A stretch of 64,000 nucleotides of DNA from Candidatus Methanosphaera massiliense (GCF_028890305.1 NZ_JARBXM010000001.1:1592501-1656500), one strand, 5' to 3'. Positions 17,583 to 27,497 are shown, counted from the stretch's first letter. The notes: generated by a model not told the origin, from the letters alone. Translations and numbers: made by a program.

Positions 17583-18344
17583 ATGATAGGAATCATTGGT
17601 GGAACAGGAACAGGTTCATTACTTGAAACATATCCCATAACTAGAACAGAACTCCTAAAAACAAAATATGGTGATGCACCAACAATCAGCATACTTGAAA
17701 TAGATAATAAAGAAGTAGCTTATATTCCTCGTCATAGTGAGGGACATAGTGTACCACCACATAAGATAAATTACAGAGCAAATATTGAAGCATTGAATAT
17801 TATTGGAGTTAATCAGGTTTACGCTACAAACTCTGTCGGATCTCTTGACACCAACATCCAACCAGGTGACATATTAATTCCAGATAACTTCATAGACTTT
17901 ACACATAATCGTGCTTCAACATTCTTTGATGATAAGGTTGTACATATTGATTGTACTAATCCTTATTGTAAAGATTTGAGAAATATTCTAATTTATTCAG
18001 GGGATGTTCATCCATATGGTGTATATATTGCAACTGAAGGACCAAGATTTGAAACTGGGGCAGAGATTCAGTTTTATAAAATGATTGGTGGAAAAGTTGT
18101 TGGTATGACGGGAGTACCTGAAGTTGTTCTAGCAAAGGAAAAACAAATGTGTTATAGTAGTATTTGTGCTGTAACTAATTATGCTGCTTCCATTTCTCCT
18201 ACTAAGTTAACTATAACTGAAGTTGTTGATGCAATGAAAGCATGTGAGGAAAAATTAATTAATTTAATTACTAATTGTGTGAAGAACACAGATTCAAAAC
18301 GTGATTGTACTTGTCATCATATATTAGATGAAGCTGAAATATAA
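17583..18344 (+). CDS. Methylthioadenosine/methylthioinosine phosphorylase family protein
   Basis: 253 residues of the PNP/MTAP family: GIIGGTGTGSL (phosphate loop), PRHSEGHSVPPHKINYRANI, ATNSVGSL, TEGPRFET and MTGVPEVVLAKE. The base-recognition segment reads VTNYAAS; an Asn where adenine-specific enzymes have Asp favours a 6-oxopurine, so 5'-methylthioinosine phosphorylase activity is likely, as known for the Methanocaldococcus homologue. It recycles the by-product of SAM radical chemistry. AAGGGG lies in the rtcB tail 5 bases before that gene's stop, so it is co-translated with rtcB. Confidence 0.85.
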   Translation: MIGIIGGTGTGSLLETYPITRTELLKTKYGDAPTISILEIDNKEVAYIPRHSEGHSVPPHKINYRANIEALNIIGVNQVYATNSVGSLDTNIQPGDILIPDNFIDFTHNRASTFFDDKVVHIDCTNPYCKDLRNILIYSGDVHPYGVYIATEGPRFETGAEIQFYKMIGGKVVGMTGVPEVVLAKEKQMCYSSICAVTNYAASISPTKLTITEVVDAMKACEEKLINLITNCVKNTDSKRDCTCHHILDEAEI

Positions 18345-18405
18345 ATTTAATATATTGGTGATAACAAAGTTATATTAATAAGTGTTAAGATATAGGGGTT
18401 AAAGT

Positions 18406-19323
18406 ATGACTGATGAAATTATCAAAGAAATTGAAAAATTAAAAGAGGAGAAAAATGCTATTATATTAGCACACAATTATCAGCCAAAAGAAATACAGGA
18501 AATAGCTGATTTTGTAGGAGATTCACTAGAACTATGTATTAAGGCAAGTGATGTTGATGATTCTGACATGATAATATTTTGTGGTGTGAACTTCATGGCA
18601 GAAACAGCAGCTATTTTAAATCCAGATAAAAAAGTTTTATTACCTGATAATAGAGCAAATTGTCAGATGGCTGACATGATATCTTTAGATGAATTAATAC
18701 AGGCAAAAAAAGAACATCCTAATAGCGAAGTTGTATTATACGTAAATAGTAGAGCAGAAACAAAAAGTGAAGCAGATATAATTTGTACGTCTGCTAATGC
18801 AGGAAAAGTTGTTTCAAGTCTAGAATCTAATGACTTCATATTTGCTCCAGATCATAATTTAGGGATTTATGCTGGAAAACAGTCAGGAAAGAATCCTATA
18901 ATAGTTCCAGAGGATGGACATTGTTATGTACATACAATGTTTAAGCCAGAAGATATTGAAAATGCTAGAAAAGAATATCCTGACGCAAAGATTGTTGTTC
19001 ACCCAGAATGTAATGATGATGTAAGAGAATTAGCTGATTATGTTGAAAGTACTGGTGGAATGGTTAGATTAGCAAAAGACCCAAGTATTAAACAACTAGT
19101 AGTCGGAACAGAAATTGATCTTTGTACTAGATTAGCTAGAGAAAATCCTGGAAAGGAATTCATACCACTTAGACGTGATGCATTCTGTTTAACAATGAAG
19201 ATTATAACACTTGAAAAAGTACGCGATGCTCTTAAAGAAGAAAAGTATGAAGTTGTTGTTGACGATGACATTGCTGATAAGGCACGTGTAGGAATTCAGA
19301 AAATGTTAGATTTATCTAAATAA
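18406..19323 (+). CDS. nadA: Quinolinate synthase
   Basis: 305 residues, the usual NadA size. Motifs: ILAHNYQPKEIQEIADFVGDS, FCGVNFMAETAAILNP (first cluster Cys), VYVNSRAE-type (LYVNSRAETKSEAD), CTSANA, VHPECNDDV (second Cys) and AFCLTMKIITLEKV (third Cys). It condenses iminoaspartate and DHAP to quinolinate on a [4Fe-4S] cluster for NAD synthesis. The ATG follows AGGGGT. No nadB/aspDH or nadC is adjacent. Confidence 0.96.
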   Translation: MTDEIIKEIEKLKEEKNAIILAHNYQPKEIQEIADFVGDSLELCIKASDVDDSDMIIFCGVNFMAETAAILNPDKKVLLPDNRANCQMADMISLDELIQAKKEHPNSEVVLYVNSRAETKSEADIICTSANAGKVVSSLESNDFIFAPDHNLGIYAGKQSGKNPIIVPEDGHCYVHTMFKPEDIENARKEYPDAKIVVHPECNDDVRELADYVESTGGMVRLAKDPSIKQLVVGTEIDLCTRLARENPGKEFIPLRRDAFCLTMKIITLEKVRDALKEEKYEVVVDDDIADKARVGIQKMLDLSK

Positions 19324-19486
19324 GTTAAATCTATCATTACATCTTTTTTTATATATTTTAGTAACTATTTTTATTATTCATTTCTTATTTTTAATATTAT
19401 CTTTACCTGATTTTCCATTAACTAAATATTTTATAAAATTCATAATTAGAAGTAATAAAAAATTTATAGAGGGAGGTGTTGTAGTA

Positions 19487-20530
19487 TTGAATAAGAAAAA
19501 CTTATCATCAGTAAAGTTATATCTGTCATCTGGTGTTCTTTTTATATTATTAGGTGTTATTATATTATTTACTGATTATCTTGATAGTTTTGTTACTTCA
19601 TTACTATGGCCTATTCTTGAGGGTTCGTCTGAAGGAAAAACTGTACTATTTCTAGGATTAATAGGTAGTATACTTATATTTAGTGCTCTTATACAGTCTA
19701 GTCCAAAGCTAGAAGATAAGTTATATAAGGATAAGAATTATCATTTAAGATATCTTGCCATTGCTATTGTTATATTACTCTTTGCAGCATTTTTCGGATT
19801 GTTTATAGAGGCACTTATTAGAAATCGGTTCGGAGTATCTTTTTTCACAATTTTAACAGCAATGGATCCTAATACTAGTACTACTAGTCCTATACATTCA
19901 CATGCATATAAGTCAATTCTGGGTTACTTAGCATATAACTTTGTTCCAGCTCATGTTAATACTGCTTCATCAATTCTAAAGTACGTGTTACCTTATGCTT
20001 TAATCATTATTCCTATATGGATTAGTGCATATATTCTTGGTATTATTGGTTTAACTAGAATGCGTCCACTTCATAGAGTTGTTAGTATTTTTGGTTTAAG
20101 TATTGTGTTAATTGGTATTCTTGATGGTGGATTATTCTCTCAGCCATTTCTTATAGGTATTGCCATACTGCTTATAACATATTATTCCAATGATAGAATT
20201 AGTATTAAATATTTCATTAAGCCGGTAATTATTCTAGGATATATATTATTAATCGGTATAATAATAGAAGTTGGAGGCAGTGACATGTCAGATCATACTT
20301 TAACTGTGGTAAATCAGACAGAACCTGTTGATATGACACAATATAATGTTACTGATGTACAGGTTCATGGTGATCTTACAATTTATACATTAAACACTAC
20401 TACTCCAGATAAACAATTAATAAGGGATGTGTTCCAAACATTTGAGGGAAAAGCTGATGTAACATTTATGTCGTGGAATTTCTACACATACTTGGATAAT
20501 CCAACTATGGAAGCACGTCTGCACGCTTAA
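19487..20530 (+). CDS. Multi-pass membrane protein of unknown function, TTG start
   Basis: 347 residues. The TTG start is fixed by a perfect GGGAGGTG 8 bases upstream with no alternative ATG. Hydrophobic segments lie at about residues 13-30, 52-68, 90-110, 165-190, 198-230 and 244-262. A final soluble domain of about 80 residues contains several N-x-T sequons (NQT, NVT, NTT), suggesting it faces outside. No family was recognised. It stands alone, followed by a strong C-rich/T-run terminator. Confidence 0.75.
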   Translation: MNKKNLSSVKLYLSSGVLFILLGVIILFTDYLDSFVTSLLWPILEGSSEGKTVLFLGLIGSILIFSALIQSSPKLEDKLYKDKNYHLRYLAIAIVILLFAAFFGLFIEALIRNRFGVSFFTILTAMDPNTSTTSPIHSHAYKSILGYLAYNFVPAHVNTASSILKYVLPYALIIIPIWISAYILGIIGLTRMRPLHRVVSIFGLSIVLIGILDGGLFSQPFLIGIAILLITYYSNDRISIKYFIKPVIILGYILLIGIIIEVGGSDMSDHTLTVVNQTEPVDMTQYNVTDVQVHGDLTIYTLNTTTPDKQLIRDVFQTFEGKADVTFMSWNFYTYLDNPTMEARLHA

Positions 20531-20542
20531 CAACCCACTTAA

Positions 20543-20567
20543 CCCCCCCCTCCCCTCCCTTTTTTTA
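20543..20567 (+). terminator. C-rich tract then T-run, terminator; G-quadruplex-capable on the minus strand
   Basis: Directly after the membrane-protein gene the sequence is C8-T-C4-T-C3 followed by T7. T-runs after a C-rich stretch recur at other gene ends here. This is the most C-rich stretch noticed in the window. Confidence 0.65.
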
Positions 20568-20577
20568 TCACAACTTT

Positions 20578-20587
20578 TTTATATATA
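20578..20587 (+). promoter_or_regulatory. TATA box of the ogt gene
   Basis: TTTATATATA about 25 bases before the ATG at 20608 with no ribosome site between them. Transcription would start at or near the start codon, so a leaderless mRNA is likely. Confidence 0.5.
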
Positions 20588-20607
20588 ACAATAAATATCA
20601 TATAAGT

Positions 20608-21132
20608 ATGACAACTTACGTAACATACTATGATTCATGTGTTGGAAGATTAACTATTGCTAGTGACGGTGAAAACATAACAGGATTATGGATAGAAAAC
20701 CAGAAATACTATGGCTACAAACAATTAGATAATGCAGTTAGAGAAGATGGACTTAAGATTTTTAAAAAGACCAAAAACTGGTTAGATGCATATTTTAATA
20801 AAGAAAATCCTGATATAAGTAAATTATCACTTAAACCAGTAGGTACTCCTTTTAGACAAGAAGTTTGGAAAATAATAGAAACAATACCCTATGGTACAAC
20901 AACAACCTATGCTAATATAGCTAGTATTATAGCAGAACATAGAAATATAGATAAAATGAGCAGTCAAGCAGTAGGTGGAGCTGTCGGACATAATCCTATA
21001 TCTATAATTATTCCATGTCACCGTGTTGTTGGTAAAAATGGCAGTTTAACAGGATATGCTGGTGGAATCAATAATAAAATTAAATTATTAGAACTAGAAG
21101 GCGTTGATGTTTCCAAGTTTTCTTTACCATGA
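20608..21132 (+). CDS. ogt: Methylated-DNA-[protein]-cysteine S-methyltransferase
   Basis: 174 residues with the active-site motif IIPCHRVVGKNG and the helix-turn-helix/arginine-finger region AVGGAVGHNPI. The Cys in PCHR accepts the alkyl group from O6-methylguanine and the protein is used once. The N-terminal part is the small ribonuclease-H-like domain. The gene has a TATA box at leaderless spacing. It lies between a terminator and a convergent MFS gene, so it is a single-gene unit. Confidence 0.94.
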   Translation: MTTYVTYYDSCVGRLTIASDGENITGLWIENQKYYGYKQLDNAVREDGLKIFKKTKNWLDAYFNKENPDISKLSLKPVGTPFRQEVWKIIETIPYGTTTTYANIASIIAEHRNIDKMSSQAVGGAVGHNPISIIIPCHRVVGKNGSLTGYAGGINNKIKLLELEGVDVSKFSLP

Positions 21133-21189
21133 ACTATTTTCAAAAAAAAAGTATAGAATAGAATTAATTATTCTAGTATAACCTATTTT

Positions 21190-22572
21190 TTATCTATTTA
21201 ATACATCATCTGATTTTAATCCAATTAATGATAAGATCACTGCTAATACACATAGTATAGTTGATATAATCATAGTAATCTGACTACTTGTTACTAGTAA
21301 ATTATAATTTGATGGTTCAATAGGTACATTGCCCATAACTATAGCAAATACTAGTGTTAATAATCCCAGACTAAATGATTGTCCAATGGACCTTACCGTG
21401 GCAGTGGAAGCTGAGGCTGTTCCTATATCTTTTTTATCCACAGATCCCATTATTACATTATTATTAGGTGATGAGAATAATCCGAATCCTATTCCTTGAA
21501 GTATCATTGAAATAATAATTAGATACATCGGTGTATTTTCGTTTAGGAAACATAGACCAAATAATGCTACTGAGACTATTGCCATTCCTATTGCTGCTAG
21601 TATTTGTGGATCTATTTTATCAGATAATTTTCCTGAAAATGGTGAGAATATTGCCATTAGTAGTGGTGTGAATATTAATATTATTCCTGTTGTCTGTGCA
21701 TTTAATCCTTCCAGGTATTGGAAGTGATAATTTAAGATATAAGTAACTACAAATGTAGCAAAATAACTTATTAGTGATGCAATATTAGCTGATATGAATT
21801 TAGAATTCTTAAATAACTTAATATCATAAACAGGATTATTAATTCTTAACTCATATCTTGTAAATAGAACCAAGATAATTAATGCTGCTATAGTTATTAA
21901 GATTCCAGTTATATCATACAAGATTGTAAATCCATATAACAATAATATAATACCAAACATGTATAATGCTGACCCTTTAACATCCAATGATTTATCAGCG
22001 TCAATAAACCATTCCTTATCAATACGTAATAATAGATATAAAACAATCAGCATTAATGGTATTGTTATATAAAATATCCATCTCCATCCAATATTATGTG
22101 AAATAATACCACTAATTGTAGGAGCTAAGGTTAAACCTATATATACACCTGTAACATTAATTCCAATAGCCTGACCTCTTTTTTTAGGACTGACCTGTGC
22201 GGTTATTAATGCCATTACATTAACTGATAATATTGCTGTACCTATACCCTGTATGATTCTAGCAATAAATAGTATTGTCTCATTTGGTGATAAACCAGAC
22301 ATTAAAGCAGAGAATATATAAATAAATATTCCCCAGAGATACGTTCTTCTTAACCCATATTTACCGCAGATTTTACCAAAAGGTACAGATGCGGCTGCTA
22401 AAACTAATAAAAATATAGTTACAATCCAATTTTGCATTATATTACTCATATGGAATTCCAAAGCAATAGCTGGAAGAGCAATTGAAACTGCATTAGAAAT
22501 AAATGCAAATGAGAAAGAACTTATAAATGCAATAAGTATTACATACTTATCTAACTTACTATATTCACTCAT
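21190..22572 (-). CDS. MFS transporter, drug:H+ antiporter-2 type
   Basis: 460 residues and about 14 membrane segments. Motif A-like VPFGKICGKYGLRRTYL lies after segment 2, motif C-like GIGFGLFSSPNNNVIMG and ALPAIALEFHMS also match the DHA2/EmrB group. Likely exports small toxic compounds using the proton gradient. The ATG has no ribosome site; TTTATAAAG lies 23-31 bases upstream, consistent with a leaderless transcript. No regulator gene is adjacent. Substrate unknown. Confidence 0.85.
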   Translation of the reverse strand: MSEYSKLDKYVILIAFISSFSFAFISNAVSIALPAIALEFHMSNIMQNWIVTIFLLVLAAASVPFGKICGKYGLRRTYLWGIFIYIFSALMSGLSPNETILFIARIIQGIGTAILSVNVMALITAQVSPKKRGQAIGINVTGVYIGLTLAPTISGIISHNIGWRWIFYITIPLMLIVLYLLLRIDKEWFIDADKSLDVKGSALYMFGIILLLYGFTILYDITGILITIAALIILVLFTRYELRINNPVYDIKLFKNSKFISANIASLISYFATFVVTYILNYHFQYLEGLNAQTTGIILIFTPLLMAIFSPFSGKLSDKIDPQILAAIGMAIVSVALFGLCFLNENTPMYLIIISMILQGIGFGLFSSPNNNVIMGSVDKKDIGTASASTATVRSIGQSFSLGLLTLVFAIVMGNVPIEPSNYNLLVTSSQITMIISTILCVLAVILSLIGLKSDDVLNR

Positions 22573-22859
22573 ATAATAGTATATAAACTTATAACTTTAT
22601 AAATTTTCTTAAAAAGGATTTTTCATAATATAACACTAGAAAATAAGTGATTAAACTTAGTATATTCCTAAAAAAATGATATTAAACTATAATAAGGAAA
22701 ATATTCACTTTTAAATCAATATTATAATCCATAAATAATCATAACTATTACAAAAAATATATTAAAAAAACAAATTTAAATGATGAAAATATAATAATTA
22801 AATGGCTAAATGAAAATGATAAAAAAATAAATAAAAAAATTCAAGGGGTAAAAAAACAA
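22573..22859. other. Divergent intergenic region, MFS gene and nrdD
   Basis: 287 AT-rich bases with promoters in both directions. Only AAGGGGT before the nrdD ATG and the TATA-like tracts near the MFS start stand out. Confidence 0.4.
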
Positions 22860-24641
22860 ATGGAAATAAGTAATACTCAAATTACAGGACACATCTACGA
22901 AACCAATCGAGAAAATGCAAATCTCGTAAAAAACCCGGAAGAAGTCAGTTTTCACTTAGCTAATGATATACTAGAACAGTATGCATTAGAAATGCTACCT
23001 GAACATCTAAGAAGATTACATACAGACTGTAAAGTTCATTACCATGATTTAAACAGCCTACCTCATCGTAGTATAAACTGTATGCAACACGATGCTAGAT
23101 TTACCGCACAAATGGGTTTATCTCCAGCAGGATTAACAGGTAGAGGAGTATATGCAAAACCAGCAACAAGACTTCACAGCTTCATGCACCAATTAAGTGA
23201 AGCAATGCATGCAGGTCAAAGTAATTTAAGTGGAGGGCAAGGTATACCATCATTCAATACATTCTGTGCTCCATTTGCTGAAGGTTTATCATATCCAGAA
23301 ATAAAAAAAGCAGTGCAATCCTATATATACAATATGGGAGTATTATACTCCTCACGTGGAGGTCAAACAGTATTCTCATCAGTACAAATGGATATTGGAA
23401 TGCCTGAATTTCTACGTGATGAACCAGCATATGCTCAAGGTGGAAAAGTAGTAGGAACCTATGGAGACTACTACGATGAAAGCCGTCAAATATTAAAAGC
23501 TTTCACTGAAGAAATGTATAGAGGTGACGGTCATGGACATCCATTCCTATTCCCAAACACAATCTATACACTAACCGAGGAAAGTTTTAAACCAGAATTC
23601 TCAGAAGAAATGGAACTTGCACACAAAGTAAGTGCAAAACATGGAAATAATTATTTCTTAAATCTAACAGGAAAAACAAGTCCTGAATATATATCTGTAA
23701 TGGGATGCCGTACTAGTCTTCCAAGTAACTGGACAGGTGATCCGTTAACAGATTGTTTCCGTGCAGGAAACCTATCTTATGCAAGTATTAACTTACCACG
23801 TATAGGATTAGATTGTCAACAAAATGAAGATTTATTCTTTGAAATTCTTGGAGAAAGAATGGATTTAGTAAGAGAATACTTAGCATTCCGTAGAAATCAG
23901 GCAGAAAAATTATTCTCATTTAACATGTTCCCCTTCCTTAATCAATATGACCATGAAGGACGTCAATACTATGAAATTAACAATTCCACAGACAGTTTCG
24001 GAGTTGTTGGTATGGATGACCTTTGTCATAATATGTTAAACAAAGGAATAGAAACACCAGAGGGACAAAAATTCGCCACAAAAGTACTTGAATTTATGAA
24101 TAATCGTAAAGACGAGTATAGTGAGGAAGAAAACAATAAGATAAGATATAGTATTATTGGAAGTCCAGCAGAAAGTGCATGTGGACGATTTGCCCAGTAT
24201 GACCATAAATTATATGGAGATAAAGCATACAGTAATGGTGAAGAAGGTAACTACTACTATAGTAACAGTTGTCATTATCCTGTAAATACTAATCAAAGTC
24301 TTGTTGATAAAATTAAATGGGAATCAACTACTCATCCTTTAATGGCTGGTGGTGCTATACTTAACTGTTGGATTGGAGAAAGTTATACAGACTGGGATTC
24401 TTTAAGAAGCTTTACAGATAAAATCTGTAACACAGAAGCTCGCTATTACACTTATTCCTCCGCTCTCACTATATGTGATCGTTGTGGATTATCCATGAAA
24501 GGTATTCAAGATAAATGTGTAAGATGTGGTTGTACTGATGAACTCAGAACACTTGACAAAATTACAGGTTATTTACAGAATACTGCTGGATGGAATAACG
24601 CAAAACAAAAAGAATTTGTAGACAGAAGAAGAGTATGGTAA
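22860..24641 (+). CDS. nrdD: Anaerobic (class III) ribonucleoside-triphosphate reductase
   Basis: 593 residues. Recognised by MGCRTSLPSNW, GNLSYASINLPRIGL, the finger-loop region and the C-terminal zinc site CDRCG...CVRCGC. The glycyl-radical segment is DKITGYLQNTAGWN near the end, close to the usual RxxGY form. It reduces NTPs to dNTPs anaerobically and needs a radical-SAM activase (NrdG), not present nearby. The N-terminal ATP-cone of longer homologues is absent; the protein begins almost directly with the catalytic barrel. The ATG follows AAGGGGT. Confidence 0.92.
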   Translation: MEISNTQITGHIYETNRENANLVKNPEEVSFHLANDILEQYALEMLPEHLRRLHTDCKVHYHDLNSLPHRSINCMQHDARFTAQMGLSPAGLTGRGVYAKPATRLHSFMHQLSEAMHAGQSNLSGGQGIPSFNTFCAPFAEGLSYPEIKKAVQSYIYNMGVLYSSRGGQTVFSSVQMDIGMPEFLRDEPAYAQGGKVVGTYGDYYDESRQILKAFTEEMYRGDGHGHPFLFPNTIYTLTEESFKPEFSEEMELAHKVSAKHGNNYFLNLTGKTSPEYISVMGCRTSLPSNWTGDPLTDCFRAGNLSYASINLPRIGLDCQQNEDLFFEILGERMDLVREYLAFRRNQAEKLFSFNMFPFLNQYDHEGRQYYEINNSTDSFGVVGMDDLCHNMLNKGIETPEGQKFATKVLEFMNNRKDEYSEEENNKIRYSIIGSPAESACGRFAQYDHKLYGDKAYSNGEEGNYYYSNSCHYPVNTNQSLVDKIKWESTTHPLMAGGAILNCWIGESYTDWDSLRSFTDKICNTEARYYTYSSALTICDRCGLSMKGIQDKCVRCGCTDELRTLDKITGYLQNTAGWNNAKQKEFVDRRRVW

Positions 24642-24655
24642 ATGTGTTCGTATAA

Positions 24656-24669
24656 CCCTTCTTTTTTTT
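24656..24669 (+). terminator. C-rich/T-run terminator of nrdD
   Basis: CCCTTC followed by T8, 15 bases after the nrdD stop, with more T-runs to 24680. Confidence 0.55.
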
Positions 24670-24856
24670 ATTTATTTTTTTTAACTTTAAACTACAATTT
24701 ACTTGAAAAAGAGTAATGATTAAATATGCTATTTTTATTAGAGTTTTTATGCTAATTTTATTATAAAAAAAAGTATTTGATTAATTATGGTGATGATTTT
24801 ATTTTTTGAAAAAAGAACAGGTTGAGGGCTATATTTTTTTTATATTCATCTTTTAT

Positions 24857-25456
24857 TCAAAGGTCTTGTTCTTTATTCTTTTGCTTTCCGATTTCTGTTG
24901 CTTCTTTTACTTCTACTAATTTTCCTGTTTCTACTTCATAAATATATCCATGTATTGGTATATTTGCTGGTACTAGTGGATGGTTTCTGACTGTTCTTAC
25001 ATCGTCAACTACACTTTTTGCTAAATCGTTTATTGGTAAGAAGTTTATATATTGTCCTGCTTCTGATCCTCCTTCTTTTACTGGATTGTACCATCCATCT
25101 TCTCCAATTGCTGCGGATTCTAAACTTTCAGATAGTAAATCATATATTTCATCGTTAGTAAATGTTAACATTCCACAGTCTGTGTGGTGTATTATAAACC
25201 ATTCCTGGGTTCCTAGAAGTTTGTGTGATATTATTAATGATCTGATTATGTCTTCTGTTACTCTTCCTCCTGCATTTCTTATTACGTGTGCATCTCCTTC
25301 TTCTAGTCCTGCAAATTTTGCTGGGTCTAATCTTGCATCCATGCAGGTTACTATTGAAAATTTTCTTCCTGGTGGTATTGGTAGTTTGCTTTTTTCTCCA
25401 AATTCTGCTGCATATTTTTTATTTGCTTCTAATACTTCTTGTAATACTTTTGTCAT
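24857..25456 (-). CDS. cab: Beta-class carbonic anhydrase (Cab type)
   Basis: 199 residues. Zinc ligands are Cys38 in CMDARLDP and His91/Cys94 in HHTDCGML, with the Asp40-Arg42 dyad. Length and motifs match the small Methanothermobacter Cab. It interconverts CO2 and bicarbonate, feeding carboxylation steps. The ATG has a GGAAG-type ribosome site. A TATA box and a palindrome at the expected transcription start lie upstream (25490-25553). Confidence 0.93.
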   Translation of the reverse strand: MTKVLQEVLEANKKYAAEFGEKSKLPIPPGRKFSIVTCMDARLDPAKFAGLEEGDAHVIRNAGGRVTEDIIRSLIISHKLLGTQEWFIIHHTDCGMLTFTNDEIYDLLSESLESAAIGEDGWYNPVKEGGSEAGQYINFLPINDLAKSVVDDVRTVRNHPLVPANIPIHGYIYEVETGKLVEVKEATEIGKQKNKEQDL

Positions 25457-25489
25457 GTTTTCACTTCCTTTTTGTTTTTATTCCATTTT

Positions 25490-25521
25490 AGTGAAATAAA
25501 TTAACACTGTTAATTTTCACT
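25490..25521. promoter_or_regulatory. Imperfect palindrome at the cab transcription start
   Basis: AGTGAAATAAATTAACA, one C, then TGTTAATTTTCACT; the arms match except for three extra bases in one. It lies about 35 bases before the cab ATG and directly downstream of the TATA box, where a repressor would block initiation. Confidence 0.5.
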
Positions 25522-25544
25522 ATTATTAATTTAATTAACCATGT

Positions 25545-25553
25545 TATATAAAC
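25545..25553 (-). promoter_or_regulatory. TATA box of cab
   Basis: TTTATATAA on the minus strand; 25 bases further downstream is about 25522, at the edge of the palindrome. Confidence 0.5.
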
Positions 25554-25687
25554 TTTGTTAAATTCCTGAGAAAAAATAATGGAAATAAAACAAGAATATT
25601 TATTTTAAACTTAAAAAACAAATAAATAATTATAATTATGATTTAACAAATCATGAATACGGACAGTTAAATAGTGATTGTGATTCG

Positions 25688-27472
25688 ATGAAACTCAGCA
25701 TAATAATACCAACATACAACGAAGAAGAATACCTTCCAAACCTATTAGAAAGTATAAAACGACAAAACTTTAAAGAAGACTTTGAAGTAATAATAGCTGA
25801 TGCAAATTCAACAGATAAAACAAAAGAAATAGCAGAATCATACAACTGTAAAATAGTACCTGGTGGATTACCTGGAATAGGAAGAAACAATGGTGCAAAA
25901 GTAGCAAAAGGAGAATTACTATTATTTTTAGATTCAGACTCAGTATTAACAAATGACTACTTAAACCTAGCGATAAAAGAATTTGAAGAACGCAACCTAG
26001 GAATAGCAATAACACAGATAGTACCATTAGAAAAAGGATTTATAAATGAGATAACACATGAAATAGCAAACTATATGACAAAACAAATATCCCACATAAA
26101 ACCACATGGAGCAGGATGCTATGGTATATTAACATACAAATCACTACACGAAAAAGTAAACGGATTTGATGAAACTCTTGACTTTGGAGAAGACACAGAC
26201 TACATAGAAAGAATAGGAAAAATTAGTAGATTCAAAGTATTAGACAAGCCAAAATTACTTATCTCCACAAGAAGACTTGAAGAAGAAGGACTAAAAAATA
26301 TTACAATAAAATATGCAAAAAGTACGGCGAAACAAATGGTAGGAAAAAAAGTAACACTAGACGAGTTAGATTATAGTTTTGAACACTCAAAATCCCAGAA
26401 GAAAAAAAGGATATTTTACTCATTGTGTGGAGAAGGACTAGGTCATGCAATACGCAGCGGAGTAGTAATAAAATATCTCATAGACCAGGGATATGATTTA
26501 ATAGTATTTGCAAGTGACAGAGCATATCAATATCTAAACTCAAAATTTGACAACATATATGAAATAACAGGATTTAACACAGTATACGAGAATAATAGTG
26601 TACGTAATAAGAAAACATTTGTCTACAATATGAAGGATGTTCCAAGTGATCTTAAAAATAACATGAATAAAATGTATAAATTAGCAAAGAAATTTAAACC
26701 TGATTTAATAATATCTGACTTTGAATTCTATGCGAACCTCTTATCACATATAATTCATGTCCCATTAATAAGTATAGACAATATGCACGTACTAACAGAA
26801 GCAGAATATGATTCACCAAGAAAATATAGTAAAGACAGATTATTTTCTGAAGCTGTAGTGCATGCATTCATTCAGGGAGCTGATAAAACATTAATCTATT
26901 CATACTTCTTCCCGCCACTAAAAGATGAGGAAAATACTAGATATGTTGACCCTATAATAAGAGATGAAATCTATAAATTAAAACCAAGAAATGGAGACCA
27001 TATTCTAGTATATCAGACAAGTGACTCTAACAAGAAGTTAATAAGGCTACTAAAAAATAATCCTGAAAAACAATTTATAGTGTATGGATTCCATAAGGAT
27101 GAACGTGACAATAACATATTGTATAGAGCATTTAATGAAGAACAATTATATAATGACTTTAAAGATGCACATTGTGTAATAACTAATGGAGGATTCTCCT
27201 TTATAACAGAAGCATTACAACTAGGAAAGCCTATACTTAGTATACCTGTAAAAAAACAATTTGAACAAATACTCAATGCAATATACATCCAAAAACTAGG
27301 ATATGGAGAACACCATGATACCATTAATCAAAGGATTTTAGATAACTTTCTAGATAATGTACCAGAATATAAGAAAAATATCAGGGAAAACTATAGAAGA
27401 CATATTGATAACTCTGAAACATTAAATGTACTTAAAGAAACAATCGAAGAAGTATTAAATAAATCAGAATAG
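25688..27472 (+). CDS. Fused glycosyltransferase: family 2 domain plus MurG/GT28-like domain
   Basis: 594 residues. Residues 1 to about 220 are a GT2 domain: IIIPTYNEEEYLPNLL, ADANSTDKTKEIA, LLFLDSDS (DxD) and GFDETLDFGEDTDYIERI. Residues about 240-594 are a GT-B domain of the UDP-sugar type: CGEGLGHAIRSG at its start and ITNGGFSFITEALQLGKPIL near its end. There is no clear membrane segment. The two halves could act in sequence on one cell-wall or lipid-linked glycan. The gene is monocistronic, convergent with the TatD-like gene. Acceptor and donor are unknown. Confidence 0.82.
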   Translation: MKLSIIIPTYNEEEYLPNLLESIKRQNFKEDFEVIIADANSTDKTKEIAESYNCKIVPGGLPGIGRNNGAKVAKGELLLFLDSDSVLTNDYLNLAIKEFEERNLGIAITQIVPLEKGFINEITHEIANYMTKQISHIKPHGAGCYGILTYKSLHEKVNGFDETLDFGEDTDYIERIGKISRFKVLDKPKLLISTRRLEEEGLKNITIKYAKSTAKQMVGKKVTLDELDYSFEHSKSQKKKRIFYSLCGEGLGHAIRSGVVIKYLIDQGYDLIVFASDRAYQYLNSKFDNIYEITGFNTVYENNSVRNKKTFVYNMKDVPSDLKNNMNKMYKLAKKFKPDLIISDFEFYANLLSHIIHVPLISIDNMHVLTEAEYDSPRKYSKDRLFSEAVVHAFIQGADKTLIYSYFFPPLKDEENTRYVDPIIRDEIYKLKPRNGDHILVYQTSDSNKKLIRLLKNNPEKQFIVYGFHKDERDNNILYRAFNEEQLYNDFKDAHCVITNGGFSFITEALQLGKPILSIPVKKQFEQILNAIYIQKLGYGEHHDTINQRILDNFLDNVPEYKKNIRENYRRHIDNSETLNVLKETIEEVLNKSE

Positions 27473-27497
27473 TCTTATTCTTCAACCACTTCTTTTT

